A stretch of 64,000 nucleotides of DNA, from NCBI GenBank assembly GCA_009667805.1, contig CM019063.1, positions 356,028,942-356,092,941 of the forward strand, given 5' to 3'. Each line of letters opens with the position of its first letter. The first letter of the stretch is position 1. Source of the stretch: Leptobrachium leishanense (Eukaryota > Chordata > Amphibia > Anura > Megophryidae). The notes beneath the pieces are model-generated. The model was not told the DNA's origin and did not search any database. It saw nothing but the letters and a program-made list of their open reading frames with translations. Positions 11,348-23,007 of the stretch are shown here, one piece after another. The translations under genes were made by a program, and so were the position numbers.

Positions 11348-14300
11348 TTAACCCACATCAAACTCCAGCCAGGGGTCCCAAATCTTACTATGTTGGGGCA
11401 TGGTGTCATGTACAAGAGCTGATAAACGATCCATGTCCATATTATCTCTGATCCGAAGATACACCTGCGCCATAGTCGGAAGGGACACAGATCTCCAGCC
11501 TTGGGCCACCGCTCTTCTAGCCGCCAAGACCATTTTATGCACCAGCTTATTCTCCGGTCTCGATAGGGCGTCCTGGGTGCGGTGAAGAAGGAATGTCCAT
11601 GGGTCGAAAGCCACTCCACACTGTAGGACCTCTTGAATGAGAGCATGAATTTGAAGCCAGAAGCGTCGGATCAGGGGGCATGTCCACCACATGTGGTAGA
11701 ACGAGCCCTTAGTGCCGCAACCTCTCCAACATAAGTCAGAGGAAGACCCGTCCATGTGAGAAAGTTGTGAGGGGGTAACATACCAGCGAAACAGCATCTT
11801 GTAAGCCTGTTCCTGATGGGCCACATTGATGGAGCAGTGTGCCACATTGTCCCAAATATCCTCCCATTCTTCACTGGGCAGGGCATCCCCCACATCTCGC
11901 TCCCAGCGTGCAACATAAGTTGGGTCCCCCCAGATTGGAGAGCCTGAACAGAGGGAGACGTAAAGCGAGGATATCATTGATTTCGTGATGCGAGCGTCAT
12001 TACAGCGAGCTTCAAACGCCGTCAAGGAAGACGTGGCAGCCGTACGGACTTCAGGCGTCCGCGCATAGTCCATGACCTGCAGGTAGCGAAAGAAGTCCGC
12101 TGGTCCTACCGGACCTCTCTGTCGGATGTTCTCAAACTGAAGTGGTGCCCCCGCTGAGTAAAGGTGGTGGAGCCTCTGAAGGCCCAAGTCCTCCAGAGTT
12201 GCAAAAGGGCGAGGGCATAAACCCGGTGGAAACTGTCGGTTGCGGAGAAAGGCATCATAGCTGAGTGTTCTTTGGCTAAAGTGAAGCGACGGTTCACAGT
12301 GTCCCAAATGTGGAGAGAGTTAATGGTGGCAGTGCAAGTGGAGCGAAGGATAGGACGATAGGTTTTGGGAAGCCAAAAATAGAATTGCGGCAAGTCCGGA
12401 GCAAAGAGATGCGACTCTAAGTCCGCCCAACGGTGCGTACCAGGTGGTGCATGAAAGGTAACAAACTGTGCTAGTTGGGCAGCATGATAATATTGTAACA
12501 AACTCGGAACTCCCAAGCCTCCCACCACCCTCGGTCTATGTAACACTCTTCTAGCCACCCTATGTCGTTTATTATGCCAGATGAACCGGTCCACATGGGA
12601 CTGTAGATGCGCCAACGAGGCTGGAGGGACAGGCACCGGAGGGTTTGGAACAAGTACAGGATTCGGGGAAGTAGATTCATTTTTACGCTAGCAATGCGAC
12701 CCACCCAGGAGACATTAAAGGCATCCCAAGTGTCCATATCAGCTATAAGACGTTGGATCAGTACATCGTAGTTAGCTCTAATCATTGCTTTGGGATCACT
12801 AGTCAGCTTCACTCCCAGATACGTGAGAGAAGAGGTGGAGAAGTGAAATCCCGTGAGGATACGCAACCGGTCGACCTCCGGTTTCGGTATGCCTATCGGC
12901 ATCGCGCGAGATTTATCTATATTTATCTTAAACCCGGAAATATCCGAGAAATCCCGAAGAAGGGAGAGCAAATGGGGTACAGAATGAGCCGGGTCCGTGA
13001 GGGTCAGGAGAAGGTCGTCCGCATATGCTGACACCAGGAATTCCTCCCCCCAAATCTGTAAACCCGTGATAGACGTGGAGGACCGTAATTTATCCAGCAG
13101 GGGCTCAAGGGCTAGAGCGAAAAGCATGGGTGACAGGGGGAAACCCTGTCGCGTTCCATTACCTATGGGGAAAGATTCCGGGGAGGCCCCCGTGGTGATT
13201 ATTTTCGTAAGGGGGGAATTATACAGGACCCGGATAGCAGCGCAAAAACCAGGTGGAAATCCCCAGTGCTCCAGTAGGTGAAATAAGTAAGGCCAGCCCA
13301 CCCTATCGAACGCCTTCTCCGCATCCAAGGAGAGGAGCAGAGAAGGCGTCCCCGTTGCGCGAGCTCTCTCGATCAGGACCACATTTCTCCTTGTATTTTC
13401 GTATGCCTGTCTCGTGGGAATGAACCCGACCTGGTCCGGATGAATGATGGAGGGGAGGAGTGCTCCTAGTCTGTTGGCCAGGATTTTCGTAAATATCTTA
13501 TAGTCAACATTCAGTAAAGAGATCGGTCTATTATTGTGGGGGAAGGAAGGATCCTTGCCCTCTTTAGGAATCAAAATCACATCAGATCGGAGGAAATCCG
13601 GAGGCACCTGTCGTCCCTCCAGGATTCCATTATATAGTTTAACTAGATATTTGCTCAAGTGAGGAGAGAATTTTTTATAATAAAAGGCCGTAAACCCGTC
13701 CGGGCCCGGGGCCTTATGGGGTTTCATTTGTTTAATCACTGAAGCCACCTCGGCTCTGATACTTCTGACCCCAACCCCTCCAGCAAGAGGGGAGGGAGCT
13801 CCGGGCCTTTCCACGTGGCCAGGAATTCCTGCACCTCCCGCACATGTTCCGGATTGCGGAGGGAGTGATCCGGGGAGTGGTTATATAATTTCTCAAAGTA
13901 CGCAGTAAAAATCTGGTTTACCTCGCTGGGGATAGTAGTGATCGAACCCTGGGACGTATGGGCCGAGGTCACCAATTTAGATCTAGTTTGGTTCCTCAAT
14001 TTGCGCGCTAACATAGTATGCGCCTTGTTAGAATATTCATAAAAGGTCCGCCTGGTCCAGGCTAAGGACCGGGCCACATCCGTCAGTAAGGCTGACCGGA
14101 GCTCCCGACGTACAGTTGTCAGGGCATCAAAATCAGCCTGAGAGTGAGAGGATTTGTGCGCTGCTTCCCGGTCCGCTAGCCTCTCCTGAAGTTCCACCAG
14201 CAGACTCATCCTCTCCCTCTTCAGCCTGCTACCAATCTGAATCAGGTGACCTCGTATGACCGCCTTATGGGCCAGCCACAAGGAGTCAGGACCGATATCG

Positions 14301-15166
14301 TCTAGGTCATTCTCCTCAAAATACCTGTTCAGGTGGGCAGACACTTCTTCCAGCACTGCAGCCGATTGTAAGATGGAAGAGTTGAGGCGCCAGGACCAAC
14401 CCGATCGAGTACCCGGCAATGTCACCCATACAGACACGGGCGCATGGTCAGACCAACTAATGGAGCCTATCGCCGAGCGGGTAGTTAATGGGATCGTTCT
14501 GGTTGGCAATAAGAACAGGTCTATCCTTGAGTATGAGGAGTGGGGATGAGAATAAAAGGAGAAATCGTGGTCTCCTGGGTGATGGAGTCGCCAAATGTCG
14601 AGGAGCTGCGCGTCATGTATGAACCGAGCTAGCATCGCATCCTGAGGAGACGCCGTAAGTCTGGCACCTAACGCCCCTGATTTCCTGTCAATTGCTGGGG
14701 CTGGGGCCGCGTTAAAGTCCCCCCCCATGACCAGAAAGGAGCCTTCCGTCAACTGCAGGAGCGTCGTAAGATGGGCCCAGAAAGAATCTTCCGGGGTGTT
14801 AGGGGCATAAACATTCAACAAAGAGATAGCCACATTATTAATTGTCCCCCGGATTAGGATATACCTGCCCTCATCATCTCTATCCACATGTTGAACCGTC
14901 ATCTGGCATGCTTTATGTAATAAAATCGCAACCCCCCGGCGTTTCCCGGTGCTGGAAGCGAAAAAGGAGCGTGGGAAGGTGCGGTCTGTAAGACTGAACT
15001 GGCGTGCCCGGGCAAAATGCGTTTCCTGCAGGAATGCTATCTGACATTGTGCGCGTTTTAATTCTCGGAGGACCAGTCTCCTCTTCGTAGGGGAATTTAG
15101 TCCCTTAACATTCTGGGACAAAATATGGCATTCCGGAATCATGGGCGGAGTGGAGGGGAACGCCAC
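11348..15166 (-). pseudogene. L1 ORF2: endonuclease plus reverse transcriptase, frameshifted
   Basis: ORF2 nicks the target and copies L1 RNA into DNA. The first open segment (15166-13736) holds the APE endonuclease with QNVKGLN, FLQETHF, GGDFNAA and SWSDHAPVSV, so its catalytic residues look intact. The second (13814-12471) holds the reverse transcriptase with KPHKAPGPDG, RPISLLNVDYK and the catalytic AYADD. The third and fourth (12636-12106 and 12307-11348) carry the C-terminal region, including a cysteine cluster CWRGCGTKG...WWTC, and end FDVG at 11348. About three frameshifts separate the segments. The order and motifs fit the L1/Tx1 group; the exact clade needs a tree. Confidence 0.9.
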
Positions 15167-15641
15167 GGGCAGGCCAGATCAGGTACACAGGACAGGGCGG
15201 CACCCCTGAGGACCCCAATGGGGGGAAAGGAGACAGAGGGACCAAGGGGGTAAAGGACTGGGAGGTGAGGAAAAGATGAGAGAGGAAAAGAAGACACATA
15301 AAGAAAAAAGAAAAAGGAAAGAAAAAACTTCCGGACTTATCCATTGCCAGAACGACCATGGGGATGGTCAGAAAGGAGACGCGACCCTGGTTGAAGACCA
15401 GTAGGATCGCAGAACGGACGTCACCGAGCCAGTAACGGAGCATGAAAAAACTATCTAAAAACAGCATTACAATAACGACAGTATCCCCACCATTATCATG
15501 AACATTAACAGCCGAACACTACAGGGTTATATATCACTTGGGGAGCATTTACAACTCAGCTAATGCAACCACCTGATACCGTGTGGGCAAGTAAACAAAA
15601 AAGAGAAAAAACAATATCACCACCGAGGTTTCCCCTTCATC

Positions 15642-16633
15642 TCAGCCGGGATCCCTGTCTCCCTCCTCTCGAATCCGGGAGGGCACCTTCTCCCAGCGCG
15701 GTGTAAGCTGAGGTGCCGGGGAGGGGGACGAGAGCAGGTTACCCGCGTCCGGTAAAGGGGGGCAATCCAGGCGGGTGAAGAATTGCTGCGGGTCTGACTG
15801 TAGGGTGAGAGTAGAGGTTTTACCACCTGCGAAGGCCAAGAGTTTGAACGGGAAGCCCCAGGCATAGCGGATGTTATGACGGCCCAGGTGACTGTGATGG
15901 GGCGCCAGGCCCTACGGCGCTGCAAGGTCTCCGGAGCCAGATCTTGAAACAGAGCGAGCTTCACATCTTCATACACCAGATCCACGTCTCTGCTTTTACG
16001 CATGACTTCCTCCTTAACTGTGTAATAATGAAGGCGGAATATGACATCTCGAGGCTGTTGGGAGTCCGCCCGGGGAGCTCTCAGGGCTCTGTGAATCCTG
16101 TCCATGAGTAACTTCGCCGGGGGCACCTCTGGTACCAAGCGTTTGAGAAGGCCCAGCACAGTCTCGTGTAGCTCCCGTGTTTGTACAGATTCGGGCAATC
16201 CCCGCAGGCGGATGTTGTTGCGGCGGGATCTATTGGCGACATCCTCTAGAGCAAGTTCCATACGGTCCATGCGGTGAGATAACGTGTCAGTAGTGCGCGC
16301 CAGCGCATTGTGAGCCGCCACGAGGTCCCCCGTGCCTTCCTCCAATTCTCCAATGCGTAGGCCCAAAGCCCCCACTTCAGCACGTACCTCTGTGGCTATT
16401 TTAGCAATGTCCATCGCCAGACTCGTTTGCATGTCCCCCATCCTGGCCAGAATCTGCGATATATCAGCTCTAGACGCTGGTTGGGACCCTCCCGGGACCG
16501 AGTCTATCCCTGTGTCCTCGCCGCGGATCCGGCCGCCATCTTGGCTGTCATCCAGGCCGCGGCGCTGGAAAATTGGCGCCACTACAGGGGTCGGTGGATC
16601 CGGTTTTTTGCCCCCTCGGGTGGTTCCCGGCAT
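15642..16633 (-). pseudogene. L1 ORF1 protein, one frameshift near the C-terminus
   Basis: ORF1p would coat L1 RNA and act as a chaperone. It starts at Met 16633 with MPGTTRGGKKPDPP. A likely coiled-coil region rich in leucine, alanine and glutamate follows at about residues 60-135, then the RRM start SRRNNIRLRGLPES (about residue 140) and the C-terminal domain with APETLQRRRAWRPITVT. Near 15890 the conserved continuation, with the recognisable WGFPFKLLAFAGG, moves to another frame, which ends near 15642. The unshifted frame runs on to 15617 with non-conserved sequence. One indel thus disables an otherwise complete protein. Confidence 0.85.
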
Positions 16634-16840
16634 GTTCCCGGTAAGGGGGAATCGAGATGGTGGGTCAAATTGATCTGTGTGCTGCTGCTATGCTCCGTTT
16701 TGACGGCTAGGTGCAGGAGCTCCTACACCATGCGTCCGGCTCGGTCGGCGTCCAGACTCCGCCCCCCAGAATAAAAGGTTTTAAAACAGAAAAAAAGCTG
16801 AACAAAATTATCATTTAAAACTAAAGTAAAAAAAATTATT

Positions 16841-17035
16841 AATGCAGCATATGAATATGCACACTGCGGGGAACAAGCGCCTCTCTGCGCGGTATAATTA
16901 ATGCAGCATATGAATACGCACACTGCGGGGAACAAGCGCCTCTCTGGGCGGTGTAATTAATGCAGCATATGAATACGCAAACGGCGGGGATCAAGCGCCT
17001 CTCTGTGCGGTATAATTAATGCAGCTGTCAGGAAC
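16841..17035 (+). repeat. Minisatellite, left arm of the foldback hAT (first block)
   Basis: About three units of roughly 60 bp, each containing AATTAATGCAGCATATGAA and GCGCCTCTCTG. The array is interrupted at 17035 by a solo LTR and resumes at 18794. Confidence 0.85.
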
Positions 17036-17292
17036 CTGGACGCCAACGCCGCAGGAAACCAAAAAGCAAGCCGGTTTCCTGTAAGGAGACCGGTAATTCT
17101 TCTACAACCAGGCTGATCCAGCAACCAGGTGCTGACTAATGCATCCTGATTCCCCCTCTACAAAAAGGGACCACTCCCAAGACACAATGCTTCTGCATTG
17201 TCTTGGTGCATGCCAAGCTGATAGGGAGCTGCCTCTTGTTACTCTATCCATCTAGACCCTAACTGTTCTGTTTCCACCAGTATTCCCTTCCT

Positions 17293-17710
17293 CTGTGCCT
17301 GTATCTACAGACGTCTCAGAACCTGCCTGCCCTGCATTCCGCAGAATCTGCTGCCTGTATCTACGGAAGTCTCAGAACCTGCCTGCCCTGCATCCCGCAG
17401 AATTCACTGTCTGGTATTCTACAGGAGTCTCAGAACCTGCCTGCCCTGCATCCCACAGGATCCGCTGCCTGTATCTACAGAAGTCTCAGAACCTGCCTGC
17501 CCTGCATCCCACAGAATCCGCTGCCTGTATCTACACAAATCTCAGAACCTGCCTGCCCTGCATCCCGCAGAATCCGCTGTCTGGTTTTCTACAGGAGTCT
17601 CAGAACCTGCCTGCCCTGCATCCCGCAGAATCCGCTGTCTGGTTTTCTACAGGAGTCTCAGAACCTGCCTGCCCTGCATCCCGCAGAATCCGCTGCCCGG
17701 TATCCTCCCG
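17293..17710 (+). repeat. Tandem repeat of about 54-60 bp inside the solo LTR
   Basis: About seven units share GTCTCAGAACCTGCCTGCCC and GCAGAATCCGCTG. The apparent reading frame across it (Pro/Cys-rich) is repeat-derived. Confidence 0.85.
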
Positions 17711-17812
17711 CAGAATCCGCTACCCCTGTATCCTGCAGAAACCCCAGAGCCCGTTGCTCTGCATTGCCAAGACCCTTTACAGACCCAGGAACCTCTGCCT
17801 GCAAATACACTC

Positions 17813-18546
17813 TAGGCTTGTGCTCCGATTTTTTTTTTCGGTTCGATTCGGTTCGATTTTTCGGATTTTAAACTTTTCGATTCGGCTCGTTTCGACCGAT
17901 TTCTGTTTCGATTCGGTTCGGCTCGATTCGTTTTTCGTGTACTGTTTTTTTCGGAATATCGACCAGTTTTCGTATTTTCGTGTCACTTAGCTTGTTTTTT
18001 GTATCGACTTTTCGTGATTTCGGAAATTTTCATTTTTCGGAATTGTACATGGTTTCGGACTTTCGACCATTTTTCGTATTTTCGTGTCACTTAGCTCGTT
18101 TTTTGTATCGACTTTTCGTAAGTTTGGAAATTTTCGTTTTTCGGAATTGTACATGGTTTCGGACTTTCGACCATTTTTCGTATTTTCGTGTCACTTAGCT
18201 CGTTTTTTGTATCGACTTTTCGTAAGTTTGGAAATTTTCGTTTTTCGGAATTGTACATGGTTTCGGACTTTCGACCATTTTTCGTATTTTCGTGTCACTT
18301 AGCTCGTTTTTTGTATCGACTTTTCGTAAGTTTGGAAATTTTCGTTTTTTCGGAAAGTCTGTTCTCCTCGTTTCAAAGCAATAAATTTCGATTTGACACA
18401 TTTCAAGTCCATTCGAAAATATTTCGTTTCGGCTCGGAAAACTTTTCGGATCTGCCATTTTCGGATCTAAAAATTTTCGGAAATTCGGCCGCATCCGAAA
18501 ACACGAATCGGGAAATTTCGTGAAAATTCCGAAACGCACATCCCTA
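17813..18546. mobile_element. Small hAT nested in the solo LTR, TSD ATACACTC
   Basis: The ends TAGGCTTGTGC and TAGGGATGTGC (inverse) match those of the giant foldback hAT, and a perfect 8-bp duplication ATACACTC flanks it (17805-17812 and 18547-18554). It has no transposase; its middle is made of 104-bp tandem units. It is a small relative of the element in which it is indirectly nested. Confidence 0.9.
17975..18345 (+). repeat. 104-bp tandem repeat in the small hAT
   Basis: About 3.5 units carry CGTGTCACTTAGCTCG and GGAATTGTACATGGTTTCGG with a spacing of 104 bases and very little variation, so the expansion is recent. Confidence 0.85.
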
Positions 18547-18793
18547 ATACACTCTGCCTCCATATATTTCTCTTTTGTCATAGTTTAGTTTAGTATAGTT
18601 TAGTATTGTCTTAGCTTGCCTTCAGTTAAAGTTATTATTGTTTATTCAGTGTGATCCCTTCTATATTCATCTGTTGCCTTTTATGCTCTATGATTTCCTA
18701 ATAAATCCTCTTTTCGTTTATACATCTACATTTCTCAGCAAGTATCATTGCACATTGGGCTCAATTCTACCACCCCGGAACCAGCTCCTTACA

Positions 18794-19270
18794 GAAGCAT
18801 ATGAATACGCACACTGCGGGGAACACGCGCCTCTCTGCACGGTATAATTAATGCAGCATATGAATACGCACACTGAGGGAAAGCGCCTCTCTGCGGTATA
18901 ATGAACGCAGCATATAAATTCACACACTGCTGGGAAGCGCCTCTCTGCACGGTATAATTAATGCAGCATATGAATACGCACACTGAGGGAAAGCGCCTCT
19001 CTGCGGTATAATGAACGCAGCATATAAATTCACACACTGCTGGGAAGCGCCTCTCTGCGGTATAATTAATGCAGCAAGTGAATACGCACACTGCGGGGAA
19101 GTGCCTCTCTGCGGTATAATTAATGCAGCATATAAATCCGCACACTGCAGGGAAGCGCCTCTCTGCGGTATAATTAATGCAGCAAGTGAATACGCACACT
19201 GCGGGGAAGTGCCTCTCTGCGGTATAATTAATGCAGCATATAAATCCGCACACTGCAGGGAAGCGCCTCT
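18794..19270 (+). repeat. 57-bp minisatellite, left arm of the foldback hAT (second block)
   Basis: About eight units of about 57 bp with GCGCCTCTCTGCGGTATAAT. Because 57 is a multiple of three, both strands stay open and give 19-residue repeats; these are not genes. Confidence 0.85.
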
Positions 19271-19948
19271 CTGCGGTATAATTAATGTATACGTCTCTGT
19301 TATAATATACAGACAGGATACATATAACTTAATGCAATAAAATTAGAATTTTCAATAATTTACAATGAGTAAAGTGTTTTTTTTCACATTTTAACATGCG
19401 AGCTTTTACGGTTATATTTTCTATGAGTTGCGCCTGTTAAAAAAATTAGAGATGGGGGACTTGTTACATTTTTTTGGGTGAAAATTGCACGATTTTTAAC
19501 AAACGCAACCCATACAAAAATCGTTAGTGCAGCATCATTCTTCACATTATTATTGAATGGGAACAGTAGTGCTGCATTAGCAAGACAAAACAAAACCCTT
19601 TTTTTTATTTTTTTTTATATTTTTTCTCAACTTTTAACATGGTCAAGTTTGGAATGGTTGGAAAGGCCATGCTCTGGCCGATCCAACAATACCAAACATT
19701 AACCCCTAGCTGCCACGGATCGGGAGAAGGTCTCTAAATGAAAAAATTTTGTTAATCTATCCAAAGTCCCAAAGTTTCACATCGGGACGTCGGATAGATT
19801 AAGTTCTGGCGTTTACCCACTAGCTGCCACCAATGGTGGAGATAGGGGGGTGCAATGAACTCCCGATCCATGGCAGCTAGGGGTTAATATTTGGTATTGT
19901 TGGATCGATCAGAGCATGGCCTTTCCAACCATACCAAACATGACCATG

Positions 19949-21168
19949 TTAACCACTTGAATGCTAAGGACGCGCTGAGCGCGTCCTCAGCATTCCCGCT
20001 GGTGTGCTGAGGACGCGCTGAGCGCGTCCTCACATTGGGGTCAGCGTTCGGCCGGGTTCCGGCCGATCGCTGGCCCCTCCGGTGCGGGCTGACATCCTGG
20101 ATGTCAGCCGCGCATCTGGACCAGCAGCCGCCAGCATTAGGTGTCATCGCGGGGGCGCGATGACACCTAATTCAGGCGCCCCCCCCGCATGTGCGGAGGA
20201 GGCGCCTGAAAGGGAGGGGGGGAGGTCCTTCGGACCTCTCTCCCTCCCGATCGGCGGCACACAGGGGGTTAACCCAGGCATCATTTGGAAGGGCACAGCC
20301 TGCCCTTCCAAATGATGCCTGGCATTAACCCCTGGGGAGCTGGATCGCGAATCGGCGCTGAAAAGCGCCGGTTCGCGATCCTTTCCCGGAGCTGGCCGAC
20401 ATCTTGGATGTCGGCCAAGCCTCCAGGAACTCCCCCAGAGGACTGGCGTCATCGTGCGTAGCACGATGACGCCAGTCCTAGACTTAACCCCTAACTGCCA
20501 CCAACTGTGGAGATAGGGAGTTCCAATGAACTCCCTATCTCCCGATCCGTGGCAGTTAGGGGTTAAATTTTGGTATCGTTGGATCGGCCAGAGCATGGCC
20601 GTTCCAACGATACCAAACACTACAGTGAAAAATTTTGTAAAAAAAAAAAAAAAAATTAAAAAAAATTAAAAAAAAAAATTAAACACTTTTTTTTTTTTTT
20701 TGGGTTTGTTAATGCAGCAATATTGTTCCCATTTCAATTATAATGTGAACAATGATGCTGCACTAACGATTTTTGTATGCGGTGCGTTTGTTAAAAATAG
20801 TGTCATTTTCCCCAAAAAAAAATGTAACGAGACCCCATCTCTAATTTTTTTAACAAGCGCACCCCATACAAAATATAACCGCAATTGCTCGCATGTTAAA
20901 ATGTGGAAAAAAACACTTTACACATTGTAAATTATTGAAAATACATATTTTATTGCATTTTTTGTTATAATATACAGACATGACATAACGTATACATATA
21001 ATAATGACATATTATGAATCTACCGAGTCTGACGGAAAGAACGATATAGAATATGTCTGGGTCATATACTAAAATAAGCCTTCAAAACACGTTTAAACAT
21101 GATGCGCAAAACAGGTAAAAATGACCTCAGCATAGGGGCGGGAAAAGCCTCAGCAGCGAAAGGGTTAA
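19949..21168. mobile_element. TTAA-type (piggyBac-like) hairpin-rich element, copy 1
   Basis: The ends are TTAACCACTTGAATGCTAAGG and, inverted, TTAACCCTTTCGCTGCTGAGG minus one base of similarity, with TTAA at each side. A second copy with the same two ends is at 47664-48670. The inside has strong hairpins (for example around GACGCGCTGAGCGCGTCC near 19970-20030 and at 20150-20330) and no transposase. TTAA targets suggest piggyBac or Kolobok transposases. Confidence 0.65.
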
Positions 21169-21564
21169 AAGTTAATTTAAAAAATTAAAAATAAAAAATT
21201 AAATAAATATTAAAAAATAAATAAATTTAAAAAAAAAAAAGTTGTTTTGTTTTGCTAATACAGCAATATTGTTCCCATTCAATTATAATATGAACAATGA
21301 TGCTGCACTAACGATTTTTGTATGGGTTGCGTTTGTTAAAAGTTGTGTAATTTTCATCCAAAAAAATGTATGTAACAAGTCCCCCATCTCTAACTTTTTA
21401 ACAAGCGCAAGTCATAGAAAATATAACCGTAAACGTTCGCATGTTAAAATGTGAAAAAAAAACTTTACACCTTGTAAATTATGGAAAATAAAAATGTTAT
21501 TGCATTTTAAGTTATAATATACAGACAGAATACATATACATATAACACAGACGTATACATTAAT

Positions 21565-21945
21565 TATACCGCAGGGAGGCGCTGCCCCGTAGTGTGTGGA
21601 TTCATATGCTGCATTAATTATACCGCAGAGAGGCGCTTCCCAGCAGTGTGTGGATTCACATGCTGCATTAATTATACCGCAGAGAGGCGCTTCCCTGCAG
21701 TGTGTGGATTCACATGCTGCATTAATTATACTGCAGAGAGGCGCTTCCCAGCAGTGTGTGGATTCACATGCTGCATTAATTAAACTGCAGAGAGGCGCTT
21801 CCCCGCAGTGTGTGGATTCATATGCTGCATTAATTATACTGCTGAGAGGCGCTTCCCCGCAGTGTGTGGATTCATATGCTGCATTAATTATACCGGAGGG
21901 AGGTGCTTCCCCGCAGTTTCCGGATTCATATGCTGCAATAATTTA
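21565..21945 (-). repeat. 57-bp minisatellite, right arm of the foldback hAT
   Basis: About six to seven units of the left-arm minisatellite lie here in reverse orientation, with AATTATACCGCAGAGAGGCG. Its position mirrors that of the left-arm array, which makes the whole element a long palindrome. Confidence 0.85.
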
Positions 21946-22613
21946 AAAAAAAAAAATCGGTTTAAATCATTTTATTTGTTCTGTTTTTTTTTTTTTTCGT
22001 TTCAGATAATTTTGATCAACTTTTTTTCCATTTCAAAACCTTTTGTTCTGGTTTTTATTTTTAAAGTCAGACCATTTGGGTCAGTTTTGCGTTTTTTAAA
22101 TAGTTTTGTTCATTTTTGTTCATTTCATACCATTTTAATATGATTTACTAAAGTTGTGCAATGCATATTCATAAGAAAATTGAGGATCTTTACTTAATAA
22201 AAAAAAACAATAGAATCGGCAGAAATATCGAATCATTGGAAATGATACGTAATTACGGAATCAGTAATGGAACTGAAAAATACGATGTCCAAAATGACCG
22301 AAATGTAACCGAAATCACGAATGGAACGAAAATTAATTGCGATTTTACACATTTCAAGTCTATACGAAAATTACGAAATTATTTAGTTTCGGATCAGAAA
22401 TAGTTTCGGCCGTTTTCGGATCCGATCCGATTCGGAAAATCGGCCAAATCCAAGTGAAAAAAACGAATCGGCCGAAACGAAACGCACATCCCTAGATTAC
22501 GCGTGTTTGTTGCGCTGACAATGTAATTCGACGTTCAGCGCAAAGGGTTTTACCCCTCATGTTAACGGGTTTTTTTGCGCCGGCGCAAACGTTTGTGTGA
22601 AGATTGTAATATG

Positions 22614-23007
22614 ACTCTATATGTATTGTGTCAGGAAGCCAGGCATGGTTATAAATGGGATATATATAAGAGGATAACTTTTAAAACCCCAGGGTGTGCG
22701 TGTGATGTAGCTGGGCATGCTGGGAGTTGTAGTCTGGGTCCCTGGGGTTGTGATAATGGAGTGAAGGGTGGGCCATTATCCCAGCAAGCCTGAACCCCAT
22801 GTGTGGCTGTTCAGGCTTGCTCAGCCTTAATATAAGGGAAGCTGGTGTAAGTGGAAGGAAGGAGTGTTCAGCTTGTGGAGAGAGCTGAAGGAAAGCAAAC
22901 CGTTTGATTGCTGTGAACCACTGAATTGCTGTGTACGCTTACTCATTTATGGAACCCACGCATATTCTATATCGGTTTTCTCGCTATTAAATAGACTTTC
23001 TAAAGAT
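22614..23007. other. No gene recognised
   Basis: Moderately complex sequence including CATGCTGGGAGTTGTAGT near 22720, a phrase often seen in vertebrate repeats, but I cannot define an element. Confidence 0.4.

Larger units (their letters stand above)
11035..16766 (-). mobile_element. Nearly full-length L1/Tx1-type LINE
   Basis: Read on the minus strand it has a short 5' leader (16766-16634), ORF1, a spacer, ORF2, a 3' untranslated region and a poly-A tail (T-run at 11033-11046). A 14-bp target-site duplication starting CAGAATAAAAGG lies at both sides (11021-11034 and 16767-16780), as expected of target-primed insertion. It inserted into the left arm of the foldback hAT; the right arm near 22040 shows the uninterrupted sequence. 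All main domains are present, but both ORFs carry frameshifts. Confidence 0.9.
17036..18793 (+). mobile_element. Solo LTR candidate interrupting the minisatellite
   Basis: The insertion starts TGTCAGGAACC and ends CTTACA, so it has TG...CA ends, and is flanked by GCAGC (17031-17035) and GAAGC (18794-18798), a 5-bp duplication with one mismatch. An AATAAA lies near 18700. Removing the hAT nested at 17813-18546 leaves about 1.0 kb, a normal LTR length. No coding domains are seen. The 12-14-bp imperfect inverted ends leave a DNA element as the alternative. Confidence 0.6.
10604..22494. mobile_element. Giant foldback hAT, 11.9 kb, TSD GATTACGC
   Basis: The element starts TAGAGATGTGC and ends with the inverse of TAGGGATGTGC, flanked by a perfect 8-bp duplication (10596-10603 and 22495-22502). 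The two sides are reverse complements of each other over long stretches: terminal TTCGG-rich DNA, an internal AT-rich block (about 10880-11020 against 22050-22190), a 57-60-bp minisatellite on each arm, and an inner block (about 19290-19650 against 21230-21540). Later insertions enlarge it: an L1, a solo LTR and a TTAA element. No transposase remains, so mobility required one in trans. Confidence 0.85.
9986..22613. mobile_element. MITE family A, copy 2, split by the giant hAT
   Basis: The left part (9986-10603) begins near GGGCTATATTACAATCTTC and the right part (22503-22613) ends with the inverse motif GAAGATTGTAATATG. The two parts join at GATTACGC, the 8-bp sequence duplicated by the hAT at 10604-22494. 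Copy 1 near 1440-1465 shows the same junction uninterrupted. Non-coding; superfamily not determined. Confidence 0.75.

Noticed and set aside
18789..19253. Cys-rich 154-residue frame that looks like a secreted repeat protein
   Set aside because: It is the 57-bp minisatellite of a hAT arm, open on both strands because the unit is a multiple of three.
16841..19270. CRISPR-like regularly spaced repeats
   Set aside because: These are contiguous minisatellite units with no unique spacers, in vertebrate transposon DNA.
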